Positions 53,366-62,710 of a stretch of 64,000 nucleotides of DNA are shown here, piece by piece (position 1 is the first letter of the stretch; every line of letters begins with the position of its first letter). The position numbers were made by a program, and so were the translations under genes. The stretch is from Poindextera sp036494815 (lineage in GTDB: Bacteria > Pseudomonadota > Alphaproteobacteria > Caulobacterales > Caulobacteraceae), in assembly GCA_036494815.1 (NCBI GenBank), contig DASXNV010000063.1, positions 162,996 through 226,995 on the forward strand, in the 5' to 3' direction. Under the pieces are notes generated by a model. The model was not told where the DNA came from and searched no databases. It worked only from the letters and a program-made list of their open reading frames with translations.

Positions 53366-54605
53366 GGAATTCCTCCGGGGATTTTGTGACCTGGGAGGAG
53401 CTTAGCGCCTGGATGACCCCGCACAAGCACAACGCCGGTTTATGCCCTGGGGTCAGAGGGGGGGGCCGTAACAGGGTAGAGCTTTCAGGGTGGCCTTGGT
53501 CGGTCTGGTAGTGGATCGGCAGGGTCTCGAGTTCCCGCACGATCTCACCCAGCGAGAGAAAGCCGGCGCAATCAAAACCGCCCACGCGCGGCTCGCGCTC
53601 TTCCAACAGCTTGCGCACCAGGGCGGCCGCAGGCGCGGCCGGCGTGTTCGGCCCGGCGTTGGCTTCGGCCCAGAGCGCCCAGCGTGCGCGGATCGGCGCT
53701 GCGTCCATATCCAGACCCTCGGCCTCGACGATCATCCCGCCGCGATCGGAGCCCAAGGGGGTCAGGACGCCCGCCAGCACGCGCAGCAGCCGCGCGAACG
53801 GCCGCAGAGACCTCACCAATCGCGCCCTGACCAGCAGGCTGAGCAAGACGAGGCCGAAATGCATGACCGGCGGATCGAGCCCCGCCAGGAACAGCGCCTC
53901 CTCGCGGATTTTGAACCGTTGCGGCAAAAGATCGAGGTCGGGCGTTTCGCAGATCGACGCCCAGCGGGCGCCCAGGCCGGGCATGTAGACCTGGCGCAAA
54001 CCCGACCAGCCGGGCGCCCGCCGCCAACCGCCGCCGCGAAACACGCCGATCGGCCGACCCACATAGCTCAGGATCGCCTGCACGACCGAAAGCCCGCGCG
54101 GCGTCTGCCCGCCAGGCGATATGACGACGGCCACCCTGTCCAGGCGCCGCCAGCCCTGGACCAGTTCGCCGAGCGCCGCGTGCGACAAAGCCGGCGTCGA
54201 GCTGGCCCCGGTGACCGCCAGCACGCCCGCCTGCAACGCCGCGGCGTGCACCGCCTCGTGAAAGCCAGCAACGAAGGCGCGGCCATCGGACAGGTCAATA
54301 TAGTGGGCGCCGGCGCGCACCGTGGCCAAGGCCAGGCCATAGTCGCTGTCCTGGAACGGTCCCGCTGCATCGATGAGCAGCCAGGGCCGCAGGGTCGCCA
54401 GGTCTTCCGGCCGCCGGCGATCGAAGGTTTGAACCGACAGCCGCGCCCGGGCGCCCCGCACCTCGAGAGCCCGCTTGAGGTCTGTCAGGGCCTCCAGACC
54501 GCGCGCCGCCAAAACCAGCTCAAGACCGGGCATGTCCGCCAGCATGGCGGCCAGTCGCGACCCGAACACGCCCGTCGCGCCGAGGAGCAGAACCCGTTTG
54601 CTCAT
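53274..54605 (-). CDS. Saccharopine dehydrogenase-like NAD(P)-binding protein with an atypical C-terminus
   Basis: A 443-residue frame. It begins with a Rossmann motif VLLLGATGVFGSRLAAML, then LVLAARGLEALTDL and LLIDAAGPFQDSDYGLALATVRAGAHYIDLSD, typical of the saccharopine dehydrogenase NADP-binding family. Its middle has a hydrophobic stretch near residues 250-265. After about residue 365 (LETLPIHYQTD) the sequence turns into low-complexity Pro/Ser/Arg and runs 92 bases into the next gene on the same strand. This suggests a lost stop or frameshift near 53500. It is downstream of the DUF4166 gene, a common partner. Confidence 0.78.
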   Translation of the reverse strand: MSKRVLLLGATGVFGSRLAAMLADMPGLELVLAARGLEALTDLKRALEVRGARARLSVQTFDRRRPEDLATLRPWLLIDAAGPFQDSDYGLALATVRAGAHYIDLSDGRAFVAGFHEAVHAAALQAGVLAVTGASSTPALSHAALGELVQGWRRLDRVAVVISPGGQTPRGLSVVQAILSYVGRPIGVFRGGGWRRAPGWSGLRQVYMPGLGARWASICETPDLDLLPQRFKIREEALFLAGLDPPVMHFGLVLLSLLVRARLVRSLRPFARLLRVLAGVLTPLGSDRGGMIVEAEGLDMDAAPIRARWALWAEANAGPNTPAAPAAALVRKLLEEREPRVGGFDCAGFLSLGEIVRELETLPIHYQTDQGHPESSTLLRPPPLTPGHKPALCLCGVIQALSSSQVTKSPEEFHVASRRRRREPRPDPAGVQAPAHEGAGCIG

Positions 54606-54650
54606 CGGGCTGGCGCCGCATGTTCGATTATGGCGCCTCCCGCGCCCAGA

Positions 54651-55379
54651 TCAGTCATGGCCAGCCTCCTCGACATTGGGCGCCCAACGTTCGCGAAACA
54701 GGCCGGTCTGGCCGATGATCTCGCCGCAGAGCGGGTGTCGCAGCGACAGGACGAAGGCGAACCCTCCATCGACCCGGTCCACATGGCTGATGGTCAGGGC
54801 GCCGGGCTGCAGCCATTTCGGCAGACGCAGCCGCCAGGCGCCCACGGCCAGGAAATAGTGGTCGCTGTGAAAGCGCAGGGCCTGGTCATCCGCGCTCACC
54901 GACAGCGCGATGCCGAACCCGCAGCCCAGATACTCCTCCAGGCCCGTCGGGCCGGCGAACCGCTTGCTGCTGTGGATCACCTGCGGAAAGCCGCGCCCGC
55001 GCCCGTACATCCGGGTCCAGAACTGCCCGCCGCCCGCCGCATCTTCGGTCACCGTAACCACGGCCGGCGCCGCGATATCGTCGTTTAGAGGCAGAGGCGC
55101 GCCGATCAGGCGGGCGAGCTGGGCGACCAACCATCCAACCCGGGTGCGGCGGCTTTCGACGATTTCACCCACATAGGTGACGGCCGCGCCGGCATAGAGC
55201 CGCCTGCTAAAGCGCTCACGAACCGCCGGGGGCAAGCGCGACCAGGCCGCCGCGCCCAACAGCGCCCGAAACCGCATGTCGGGCAGAACCGGATTTCCCA
55301 GCGGCCCTGACCCCTCCACAGGATCGGGCCGGAAAGCGGTTTTTTGCAGCTTCGCCACCTCAACCCCCAATCTCGTCAT
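54651..55379 (-). CDS. DUF4166 domain-containing protein
   Basis: A 242-residue protein with the DUF4166 pattern LPPAVRERFSRRLYAGAAVTYVGEIVESRRT, FWTRMYGRGRGFPQVIHSSKRF, GLEEYLGCGFGIALSVS and FRERWAPNV. DUF4166 is often found beside or fused to a saccharopine dehydrogenase-like domain, as here 45 bases upstream of one. Biochemical function is unknown. An ATTTCT-N8-AGAAAT palindrome lies eight bases upstream of its ATG. Confidence 0.85.
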   Translation of the reverse strand: MTRLGVEVAKLQKTAFRPDPVEGSGPLGNPVLPDMRFRALLGAAAWSRLPPAVRERFSRRLYAGAAVTYVGEIVESRRTRVGWLVAQLARLIGAPLPLNDDIAAPAVVTVTEDAAGGGQFWTRMYGRGRGFPQVIHSSKRFAGPTGLEEYLGCGFGIALSVSADDQALRFHSDHYFLAVGAWRLRLPKWLQPGALTISHVDRVDGGFAFVLSLRHPLCGEIIGQTGLFRERWAPNVEEAGHD

Positions 55380-55386
55380 GACTGTT

Positions 55387-55406
55387 ATTTCTGTTATTAG
55401 AGAAAT
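55387..55406. promoter_or_regulatory. Operator-like palindrome before the DUF4166 gene
   Basis: ATTTCTGTTATTAGAGAAAT has outer arms ATTTCT/AGAAAT, the same as the perfect palindrome at 55996-56015. It lies between the regulator stop and the DUF4166 start, so this regulator probably controls both genes. Confidence 0.6.
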
Positions 55407-55421
55407 ATGCGTCCAAATTTT

Positions 55422-56006
55422 TTAGGACGCCTTGCCCTTCTTCTCAGTCTTGGCCCGCCCGAGGCCCAAGAGGCTGACCACCCGCGACCCCATCTTGATG
55501 AGCGACATCAAGGTGCTGGGCGGCACGGTCAGCATCTGGCCGAACCAGGTGTCGAGCGTCGCCACGAAGGCGTTCATCTCGTGCAATCGCGCGCGCGCCA
55601 CGCTGCTGATCCGGGGATCGCCGTCCGCCGCCTCGAGCACGTGGCGCAGCGCCGCCACCGCCGGATCTATCTCGCGTTCCTTGCGGCCCTGGGCGATGCG
55701 GGTCAGAATCTGCCACAGATCCGCCTCCGCCTCGTAGTGATCGCGCCGGTCGCCCAGGACGGGCACGCGGCGGATCAGCTTCCAGCTGATCAGTTCACGG
55801 ATGCTGTTCGACACGTTCGAGCGCGCCATGCCCAGCGCCTCGGCGATGTCCTCCGCCGTCAGGGGCCGCTCCGAAAGATAGAGCAGCGCCTGGATCTGCG
55901 CGACGGAACGGTTGACGCCCCATTGCCCGCCCAGGTCTCCCCAGCGCAGGACGAATTGCTCCACCGCGATGGGAAGGCGTTTCGAATTGTCTGCTATTTC
56001 TGTCAT
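55422..56006 (-). CDS. GbsR/MarR-type transcriptional regulator
   Basis: A 194-residue winged-helix regulator of the GbsR group: VNRSVAQIQALLYLSERPLTAEDIAEALGMARSNVSNSIRELISWKLIRRVPVLGDRRDHYEAE. The conserved wing follows the recognition helix, and a helical C-terminal dimerisation part ends in a basic tail. GbsR in Bacillus senses choline, but here the neighbours are DUF4166 and a saccharopine dehydrogenase-like protein, so another ligand is likely. A perfect palindrome covers its start codon, indicating autoregulation. Confidence 0.85.
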   Translation of the reverse strand: MTEIADNSKRLPIAVEQFVLRWGDLGGQWGVNRSVAQIQALLYLSERPLTAEDIAEALGMARSNVSNSIRELISWKLIRRVPVLGDRRDHYEAEADLWQILTRIAQGRKEREIDPAVAALRHVLEAADGDPRISSVARARLHEMNAFVATLDTWFGQMLTVPPSTLMSLIKMGSRVVSLLGLGRAKTEKKGKAS

Positions 56007-56015
56007 GACAGAAAT
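55996..56015. promoter_or_regulatory. Perfect 20-base palindrome over the GbsR-type gene start
   Basis: ATTTCTGTCATGACAGAAAT is its own reverse complement and contains the start codon (56004-56006, minus strand). A matching degenerate copy is at 55387-55406. Confidence 0.75.
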
Positions 56016-56123
56016 TTATGACAAACCACTCGGCCCGTCAAGGGGAGATGGAACCGGGCGCCGATTTTGGCTCGATCCAGGATCATCTCGCGCTAAGGTG
56101 GCCGAAAGAAAAAGGAGGAACCC

Positions 56124-56843
56124 ATGTCTCGCACAACGGTGATGGCCGCGGCCATTGTCTCGATGGTCCTAGGATTTGCGCCGGCGGTCTTCGCCCAGCC
56201 TGCTCCCCCGGCCGACGCCCTGACCGATCCGGCGATGAAGCGCGCCGAGGTGCTGGCCTTCATCGGCGTCAAGCCGGGCGACCGGGTCGCCGATATCATC
56301 GCCGGCCGCTTTGTGCGCGCCCTCAGCCAGGCCGTCGGCCCCAATGGCAAGCTCTATGCGGTGATGCCCGCCGAGGTGGTCAAGGCCCATCCCCAGGTGC
56401 TGGGCATGTTGCAGGGCCTGACCGCCGATCCCGCCTATGCCAATGTGGTGGTGCTTTCGACGCCCATCGACGCCCCTGCCCTGCCCGCGGGCCTCGACGA
56501 GGTTCTGATCCGCCAGAACTACCACGACTTGCACGACAAGTTCATGGGGCCGGCCGACGTGGCGGCTTTCAACCGCAATGTCTTCGCGGCGCTCAAGCCC
56601 GGCGGCGTTTATGTGGTTCTGGATCACGCCGACGTGGCCGGCGCGGGCCTGAAGGACACCGACACCCTGCATCGCATCGACGAGGCGTCGGTGAAGGCCG
56701 AGGTGTTGGCCGCCGGATTCAAGCTGGACGGCGAAAGCCATGTCCTCGCCAACCCCGCCGACGATCACACCAAGAACGTGTTCGACCCCTCGATCCGCGG
56801 CAAGACCGACCAGTTCCTGCTGCGCTTCCGCAAGCCAGGATAG
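56124..56843 (+). CDS. Secreted/periplasmic class I methyltransferase-like protein
   Basis: A 239-residue protein with a signal peptide (MSRTTVMAAAIVSMVLGFAPAVFA, cleavage after residue 24). It has a predicted-methyltransferase fold of the COG4798 type: KRAEVLAFIGVKPGDRVADIIAGRFVRALS, NYHDLHDKFMGP, ALKPGGVYVVLDH and DPSIRGKTDQFLLRFRKP. The SAM glycine loop is degenerate (IIAGRFVRAL), so activity is uncertain. It has a strong AAGGAGG ribosome site and is convergent with yghU across a hairpin. Confidence 0.83.
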   Translation: MSRTTVMAAAIVSMVLGFAPAVFAQPAPPADALTDPAMKRAEVLAFIGVKPGDRVADIIAGRFVRALSQAVGPNGKLYAVMPAEVVKAHPQVLGMLQGLTADPAYANVVVLSTPIDAPALPAGLDEVLIRQNYHDLHDKFMGPADVAAFNRNVFAALKPGGVYVVLDHADVAGAGLKDTDTLHRIDEASVKAEVLAAGFKLDGESHVLANPADDHTKNVFDPSIRGKTDQFLLRFRKPG

Positions 56844-56855
56844 GCCCCGCCAGCA

Positions 56856-56885
56856 CCCGCTCTTCCTGGTGACGGGAGGAGCGGG
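56856..56885. terminator. Hairpin between convergent methyltransferase and yghU genes
   Basis: CCCGCTCTTCC pairs with GGAGGAGCGGG (one G-U) around an eight-base loop, 13 bases after the methyltransferase stop. It could serve both convergent genes. There is no T-run. Confidence 0.5.
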
Positions 56886-56912
56886 CTTGGTCGACCCCGG
56901 TGTGATCCGGCC

Positions 56913-57788
56913 CTAGGCCGGCTCAGCCATCTTGTCCTGCGTCTTGGTGTCGAAGTCGCTCGCCTCGTGCCGCTCGTGCAGTTGGCTGGAGGGCTCGCCC
57001 CAGACGCGGTTGACCATGCGCCCCCGCTGCACCGCCGGGCGTTCGGCGATGGCGTCGGTCCAGCGCAGGACGTTCTTGTAGTCGTGCACCTGCAGGAATT
57101 CCCCCGCCTCATAGAGCAGGCCCTTGGCAAGGCCGCCATACCAGGGCCAGACCGCCATATCGGCTATGGTATAGTCGTCGCCGCCCAGATAGGGGCTCTC
57201 CGCCAGGCGCCGGTCCAGCACATCCAGCTGACGCTTAACCTCCATAGCGAAGCGGTCGATGGCGTATTCGATCTTGAACGGCGCATAGGCGTAGAAGTGG
57301 CCCAGGCCGCCGCCCAGATAGGGCGCGCTGCCCATCTGCCAGAACAGCCAGGACAGGCACTCGGCCCGCTTGGCGGCGTCGGTGGGCAGGAAGGCGCCGA
57401 ACTTCTCGGCCAGATGCACCAGGATCGCGCCGGATTCGAACACCCGGATCGGGGTCGACCCGCTGTGGTCCACCAGCGCCGGGATCTTGGAATTGGGGTT
57501 GGCGGCCACAAAGCCGCTGCCGAACTGGTCGCCTTCATTGATGCGGATCAGCCAGGCGTCGTATTCCGCGCCGCTGTGGCCCAGAGCCAGCAACTCCTCC
57601 AGCATCACCGTCACCTTCACCCCGTTGGGCGTGGCCAACGAGTAGAGCTGCAGCGGATGGCGACCCACCGGCAACGCCTTGTCGTGGGTCGGCCCGGCGA
57701 TGGGCCGATTGATATTGGCGAACCGCCCGCCATTGTCCTTGTTCCAGGTCCAGATCGTGGGCGGGGTATAGGGTGTCGGATCGGTCAT
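56913..57788 (-). CDS. yghU: YghU-type glutathione S-transferase (disulfide-bond oxidoreductase)
   Basis: A 291-residue Nu-class GST. The long N-terminal extension TIWTWNKDNGGRFANINRPIAGPTHDK is diagnostic of YghU, and LYSLATPNGVKVTVMLEELLALG contains the Thr-Pro-Asn active loop used to bind two glutathiones. PNSKIPALVD and FESGAILVHLAEKFG complete the thioredoxin-like domain. The C-terminal domain ends with the usual QLHERHEASDFDTKTQD. YghU reduces disulfides and peroxides with GSH. Confidence 0.93.
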   Translation of the reverse strand: MTDPTPYTPPTIWTWNKDNGGRFANINRPIAGPTHDKALPVGRHPLQLYSLATPNGVKVTVMLEELLALGHSGAEYDAWLIRINEGDQFGSGFVAANPNSKIPALVDHSGSTPIRVFESGAILVHLAEKFGAFLPTDAAKRAECLSWLFWQMGSAPYLGGGLGHFYAYAPFKIEYAIDRFAMEVKRQLDVLDRRLAESPYLGGDDYTIADMAVWPWYGGLAKGLLYEAGEFLQVHDYKNVLRWTDAIAERPAVQRGRMVNRVWGEPSSQLHERHEASDFDTKTQDKMAEPA

Positions 57789-57966
57789 GCCTTGAGCTCC
57801 AGGCGTCTTACGGGGCGCACACGGAACCGGTGCGCAAACGCATGTGGGGGATGCGGCCGCGTTTGGCGAGTCGCGGGCGCGAGAGGTGTGGAATATTGCG
57901 GTGACGCCGTATGCAGCTGGCGTTTAGCAAGCGGCCACCGCAATCCCGAGCTTGAGCGATTATTTT

Positions 57967-57983
57967 CTAATCGATATGATTAG
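57967..57983. promoter_or_regulatory. Operator-like inverted repeat of the RHH-ParE module
   Basis: CTAATC-N5-GATTAG lies 22 bases upstream of the antitoxin ATG, followed by an overlapping GATT-AGATCT-AAATC near-palindrome. This is a typical position for autorepression by a ribbon-helix-helix antitoxin. Confidence 0.55.
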
Positions 57984-58004
57984 ATCTAAATCGAAAGACA
58001 CACC

Positions 58005-58265
58005 ATGCCCACCAAGGTGCTCACCGCCCACGTTCCCCTGGCCCTCGCGGACAAGGTCGATCAGCTGGCTGCTCGCCTCGAGCGCTCCCGCGGCTGGATC
58101 ATGAAACAAGCCCTGGCGGCGTGGGTCGACCAGGAAGAAGAGCGTCGGCGCCTCACTCTCGAAGCGATCGAGGATGTGGACGCCGGGCGGGTGATCGACC
58201 ATCAGGCCGTCCAAGCCTGGGCCGCCAGCCTGAGCACGAGCGCCCCGGAGCTCCCGCCACGGTGA
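58005..58265 (+). CDS. Ribbon-helix-helix antitoxin (CopG/ParD-like)
   Basis: An 86-residue protein starting with the RHH strand TKVLTAHVPLALADKVDQLAARLERSRGWIMKQALAAWVDQEEER. The charged C-terminal half would bind the toxin. Its TGA overlaps the toxin ATG by one base (TGATG). An inverted repeat upstream suggests autoregulation. Confidence 0.87.
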   Translation: MPTKVLTAHVPLALADKVDQLAARLERSRGWIMKQALAAWVDQEEERRRLTLEAIEDVDAGRVIDHQAVQAWAASLSTSAPELPPR

Positions 58266-58540
58266 TGGACCTGAAATGGACCAGCAAAGCGCTTTCCGAT
58301 CTGAGCCGGCTTTACGCATTCCTGGCGTCCGTTCATCAGCCAGCGGCTGCGCGCGCCGTGCAGACCCTGACCGCCGCGCTATCGCGGCTGCTCGAACATC
58401 CGCGCCTCGGCGAACGGCTTGATGAGTTCAGCCCGCGGGAAGTCCGCCGGATCCTGGTGGGGCATTACGAGCTGCGCTACGAGATCCGGGATTCGACGAT
58501 CTACGTGCTGCGGCTGTGGCACACCCGTGAGGACCGGTAG
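58265..58540 (+). CDS. RelE/ParE-family toxin
   Basis: A 91-residue ParE/RelE fold: WTSKALSDLSRLYAFLASVHQPAAARAVQTLTAALSRLLEHPRLGERL and FSPREVRRILVGHYELRYEIRDSTIYVLRLWHTREDR, the last part being the conserved C-terminal strand with Arg and His. A GTG three bases upstream is an alternative start. It is coupled to the antitoxin. Whether it targets gyrase (ParE) or mRNA (RelE) cannot be told. Confidence 0.87.
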   Translation: MDLKWTSKALSDLSRLYAFLASVHQPAAARAVQTLTAALSRLLEHPRLGERLDEFSPREVRRILVGHYELRYEIRDSTIYVLRLWHTREDR

Positions 58541-58545
58541 CGCGG

Positions 58546-59841
58546 TCACTTCCTCTGCTTCATCAGATTGGACTCCGCCACCAGCACCATCGCCGTGAAC
58601 CCCACAGCCAGGGCCGCCAGCATGTACCAGGCCGGCGCCAGCGGGCTGCGGGTCACCTGCGTCAGGGCCTTGATGGTGAACTGGGTCGCGCCGCCGAAGA
58701 TCGACACCGCCACGGCGTAGATGGTGGCCAGGGTTCCCGAGCGCACCGCCCGGGGCAGGGACTCGGTGACGGTGGTGAAGGACGGGCCGCTGGCGATCTC
58801 CTGTAGCACGGTCAGCATGGCCACCACCGCATAGACCAGCAGCACCGAATGCAGATGGTTCATGACCATGAAGCCCGGCAGCACCAGGACCGCCAGCAAC
58901 CCTGTGGCCGTCAGCATCACCGGCTTGCGCCCCAGCCGGTCGGACAGCAGCCCGCCGACGGGCGAGGCGATCAGGCCGCACACCCCAAGGACAATGGTGG
59001 CGCCGAAGGCCTGGCGGGTTGGCAGCTTCAGGCTGTCCTGGGCGTAGGTGGTCATGTAGTCGAGCACATAGTTGCAGACGGTCGCCGAGCCGATCATCAA
59101 GAGGCCCAGCACGATCAGCCGCCGGGGCGTGCGCCGCGCCTCGGGCGCCAGGCCGGCGCGTCCCGCCCCCTCGAAAGTCTCGGGCAGGCTGCGGCGCAGG
59201 ACCAGGCCCACCGGCACCACCAGCGCCCCGATCAGGAAGGCCGCGCGCCAGCCCCAGGCGTCCAGGGCGTGCGGCGACAGCCGGCTCGACAGCGCGAACC
59301 CCACCAGCCCGGCCGCCAGGGCCGCGGCGTACTGGGTGGTGTCCTGGATGGAGACGTAGAGGCCGCGCCGGTTGAGCGGGGCCGCCTCGAGCAGGAAGGC
59401 GGTGGATGGGCCGACCTCGCCGCCCAGGGCGAACCCCTGCACCAGACGAAAGCCCACCAGCAGCACAGGCGCGAAGAGCCCAATCTGGGCGTAGCCGGGG
59501 GTCAGGGCCATGCCCACGATCGCCGCGCCCATCAGGGTGAAGGTGAGGATCATGGCCGGCTTGCGCCCCACCCGATCCCCCATCCGCCCGATCACCACGC
59601 TGCCCAGCGGCCGGGTCAGGAACCCTACGCCAAAGGTCGCCAGAGCCCAGATCAGCCCGCCGCCGCTCTTGGACGACGGGAAGAAGGTGTGGCCGATCTG
59701 GATGGAGAAGAAAGAGAAGGTCAGGAAGTCGTAGAACTCGAGCGCATTGCCCAAGGCGACGCCGACCAGCTTGACCAGGGACGGCGGGCTGGGCGGAGCC
59801 GACCCAATGCCCGGTGCGCCTTCGCGAAGGCTCGCCTCCAT
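58546..59841 (-). CDS. MFS transporter, metabolite:H+ symporter (MHS) type
   Basis: A 431-residue MFS protein. The N-terminal GVALGNALEFYDFLTFSFFSIQIGHTFFP matches the MHS/citrate-proline symporter start. The MFS motif is GRMGDRVGRKPAMI, the central GFALGGEVGPSTAFLLEAAP is typical of the group, and the second-half motif is SDRLGRKPVM. Likely a proton-coupled uptake system for a carboxylate or zwitterion. Proline/betaine (ProP) relatives are in the same group, but it lacks the C-terminal coiled coil. It ends six bases from the ParE stop, convergently. Confidence 0.86.
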   Translation of the reverse strand: MEASLREGAPGIGSAPPSPPSLVKLVGVALGNALEFYDFLTFSFFSIQIGHTFFPSSKSGGGLIWALATFGVGFLTRPLGSVVIGRMGDRVGRKPAMILTFTLMGAAIVGMALTPGYAQIGLFAPVLLVGFRLVQGFALGGEVGPSTAFLLEAAPLNRRGLYVSIQDTTQYAAALAAGLVGFALSSRLSPHALDAWGWRAAFLIGALVVPVGLVLRRSLPETFEGAGRAGLAPEARRTPRRLIVLGLLMIGSATVCNYVLDYMTTYAQDSLKLPTRQAFGATIVLGVCGLIASPVGGLLSDRLGRKPVMLTATGLLAVLVLPGFMVMNHLHSVLLVYAVVAMLTVLQEIASGPSFTTVTESLPRAVRSGTLATIYAVAVSIFGGATQFTIKALTQVTRSPLAPAWYMLAALAVGFTAMVLVAESNLMKQRK

Positions 59842-59882
59842 ATTTCCACTGTCCGATGCCCGCCGCTGCGATGACTAGCTCT

Positions 59883-60272
59883 CTAGGGCTCTGCGACCTC
59901 GGTCAAGCCAAGGTGCTCCGCACGTCTGACCAGACGCTTGTCAAACGTTCGGAAGCCGCCAACGGCGTTCGCCGCGGCCAAGTGTAGCGCGTCAGCGAAG
60001 TCCATCCCTTGCGCGGCCCACGACAGCGCCAGCTCAACGCGCTCGGGCTCTTGCAGTGTAACTCCCGGAAGGCCGGCGAACGCCCTCAAGGCCGCGCGGA
60101 CCGCATCGGAGGAGAAGCCATAGGTGCTACGAAGCACCCATTCAGACTCCAGCATCACCGTCGTGGCCACGTGGACGGTGTCAGCCTCGATCAGGGCGCG
60201 CGCCCGAGCGGCTTGATCGGGGTCGTCGCCGGTCAGGAATCGAACGACGATATTGGTGTCAATCGCGACCAT
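59883..60272 (-). CDS. PIN-domain toxin
   Basis: A 129-residue PIN ribonuclease: Asp5 (AIDTNIVVRFLTGDD), Glu44 (LESEWVL), Asp94 (DFADALHLA) and Asp111 (FRTFDKRL). The internal start MVAIDTN was chosen because the acidic N-terminal strand follows at once; upstream residues in the longer frame belong to the antitoxin region. It overlaps the antitoxin end by 14 bases. Confidence 0.87.
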   Translation of the reverse strand: MVAIDTNIVVRFLTGDDPDQAARARALIEADTVHVATTVMLESEWVLRSTYGFSSDAVRAALRAFAGLPGVTLQEPERVELALSWAAQGMDFADALHLAAANAVGGFRTFDKRLVRRAEHLGLTEVAEP

Positions 60273-60534
60273 GCCGCCGAGCTTCCGCGAGAACGGCGGC
60301 GTCCATGTCCTCAATGGTTTTCGGCGGCCCGGACGTCTTGAGAAGACCAAACACGTCTTCAGTCCGGGTTTCGGCGAATAGGGGCGCCAGCTTGAGCAGA
60401 ACCCCCTCCTCGGTCTCTTCCACAATGAGTTGCGTGCCCGCGTTCCAATTGCGGCTTTGCCTCACCGCCTTGGGCAGGATCACCTGGCCTTTAGTCGACA
60501 CCGTCGTCGTCAATTTGTGCGGGATCGTCATCAT
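60259..60534 (-). CDS. AbrB/MazE-type antitoxin
   Basis: A 91-residue protein with an AbrB-like swapped-hairpin DNA-binding domain: LTTTVSTKGQVILPKAVRQSRNWNAGTQLIVEETEEGVLLKLAP. The acidic C-terminal part mentions FGLLKTSGPPKTIEDMDAAV, a frequent tail in PIN-associated antitoxins. It is first in the operon with the PIN toxin. Confidence 0.87.
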   Translation of the reverse strand: MMTIPHKLTTTVSTKGQVILPKAVRQSRNWNAGTQLIVEETEEGVLLKLAPLFAETRTEDVFGLLKTSGPPKTIEDMDAAVLAEARRHGRD

Positions 60535-60597
60535 CGCCCCTGGTAAGACGATGGTAAGATAGACGATCCGCCGCTAAATGCAACGGATCACCCCGCC

Positions 60598-60996
60598 TTA
60601 GACTCGCCGCGCGCCCAGCGTATTGATCTCCGACATCAATGTCGCGCGCTGAGCATCTAGCGCCACCAGCTTCTCGTGCAGCCGGTCCAGGGCCAGTTCG
60701 ACCTGCTTGGCGCCATGGTCGGCGGGGTCATAGGCGGCCAGGATGTCTTCCAGATCCTCCAGGCTCAGCCCGGCCTTACGCCCGCGGGCGATCACCGACA
60801 GGCGCTGGAAGTCGCGGCGAGTATAGACCCGGCCGGCCCAGGAACGACCCGGTTTGACCAGGCCTTTTTCTTCATAGAAGCGGATGGCCCGGGCGGTCAG
60901 GCCCAACAGCTTGGACAGCTGGTTGATGGAATATTCGAAGCTTCTGAGCGCGCCCTTGGGTTCGGCGGCCGTAGTCGGAGCATAATCGACAGACAT
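60598..60996 (-). CDS. MerR-family transcriptional regulator
   Basis: A 132-residue MerR protein with the helix-turn-helix YSINQLSKLLGLTARAIRFYEEKGLVKPGR, wing RVYTRRDFQRLSVIARGRKAGLSLEDLEDIL, and a coiled-coil dimerisation helix at the end. It lacks the metal-binding cysteines of metal sensors. It lies 13 bases after pccB on the same strand and may regulate acyl-CoA or fatty/amino acid catabolism with it. Confidence 0.88.
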   Translation of the reverse strand: MSVDYAPTTAAEPKGALRSFEYSINQLSKLLGLTARAIRFYEEKGLVKPGRSWAGRVYTRRDFQRLSVIARGRKAGLSLEDLEDILAAYDPADHGAKQVELALDRLHEKLVALDAQRATLMSEINTLGARRV

Positions 60997-61009
60997 CTGA
61001 AATCTCCAA

Positions 61010-62542
<1,533 letters not shown>

Positions 62543-62557
62543 GGGGCCTCGTCGGAC

Positions 62558-62710
62558 ATTGCAAAGCTACACAGGTTTCACCAAACCCGCGGACGTAGCG
62601 GCAAGTGATCCCCCTATTGTGCAAAAAACTCAATTGCGGTCCGGGTAAAAAGCAGCTTTCCTGTGAAGCAGGATTTTCACAACTGACACTTTTTGCGAAA
62701 TTGCGAAATG
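62558..62710. promoter_or_regulatory. TTGC(A/G)AA-type boxes in the pccB divergent promoter
   Basis: TTTTGCGAAATTGCGAAATG at 62691-62710 carries two tandem TTGCGAAA units running into the regulator ATG. ATTGCAAAG occurs at 62558-62566 close to the pccB start, and TTGTGCAAAA near 62617-62627. PccR/ScfR-family regulators of propionyl-CoA genes are known to bind paired TTTGCAAA sites, so these are likely operators. Confidence 0.6.

Noticed and set aside
55422..56006. Reading the GbsR-type gene as the choline sensor of the betaine island
   Set aside because: It is 9 kb away, its own palindromes are found only at its promoter and before DUF4166, and the island already has BetI-type boxes.
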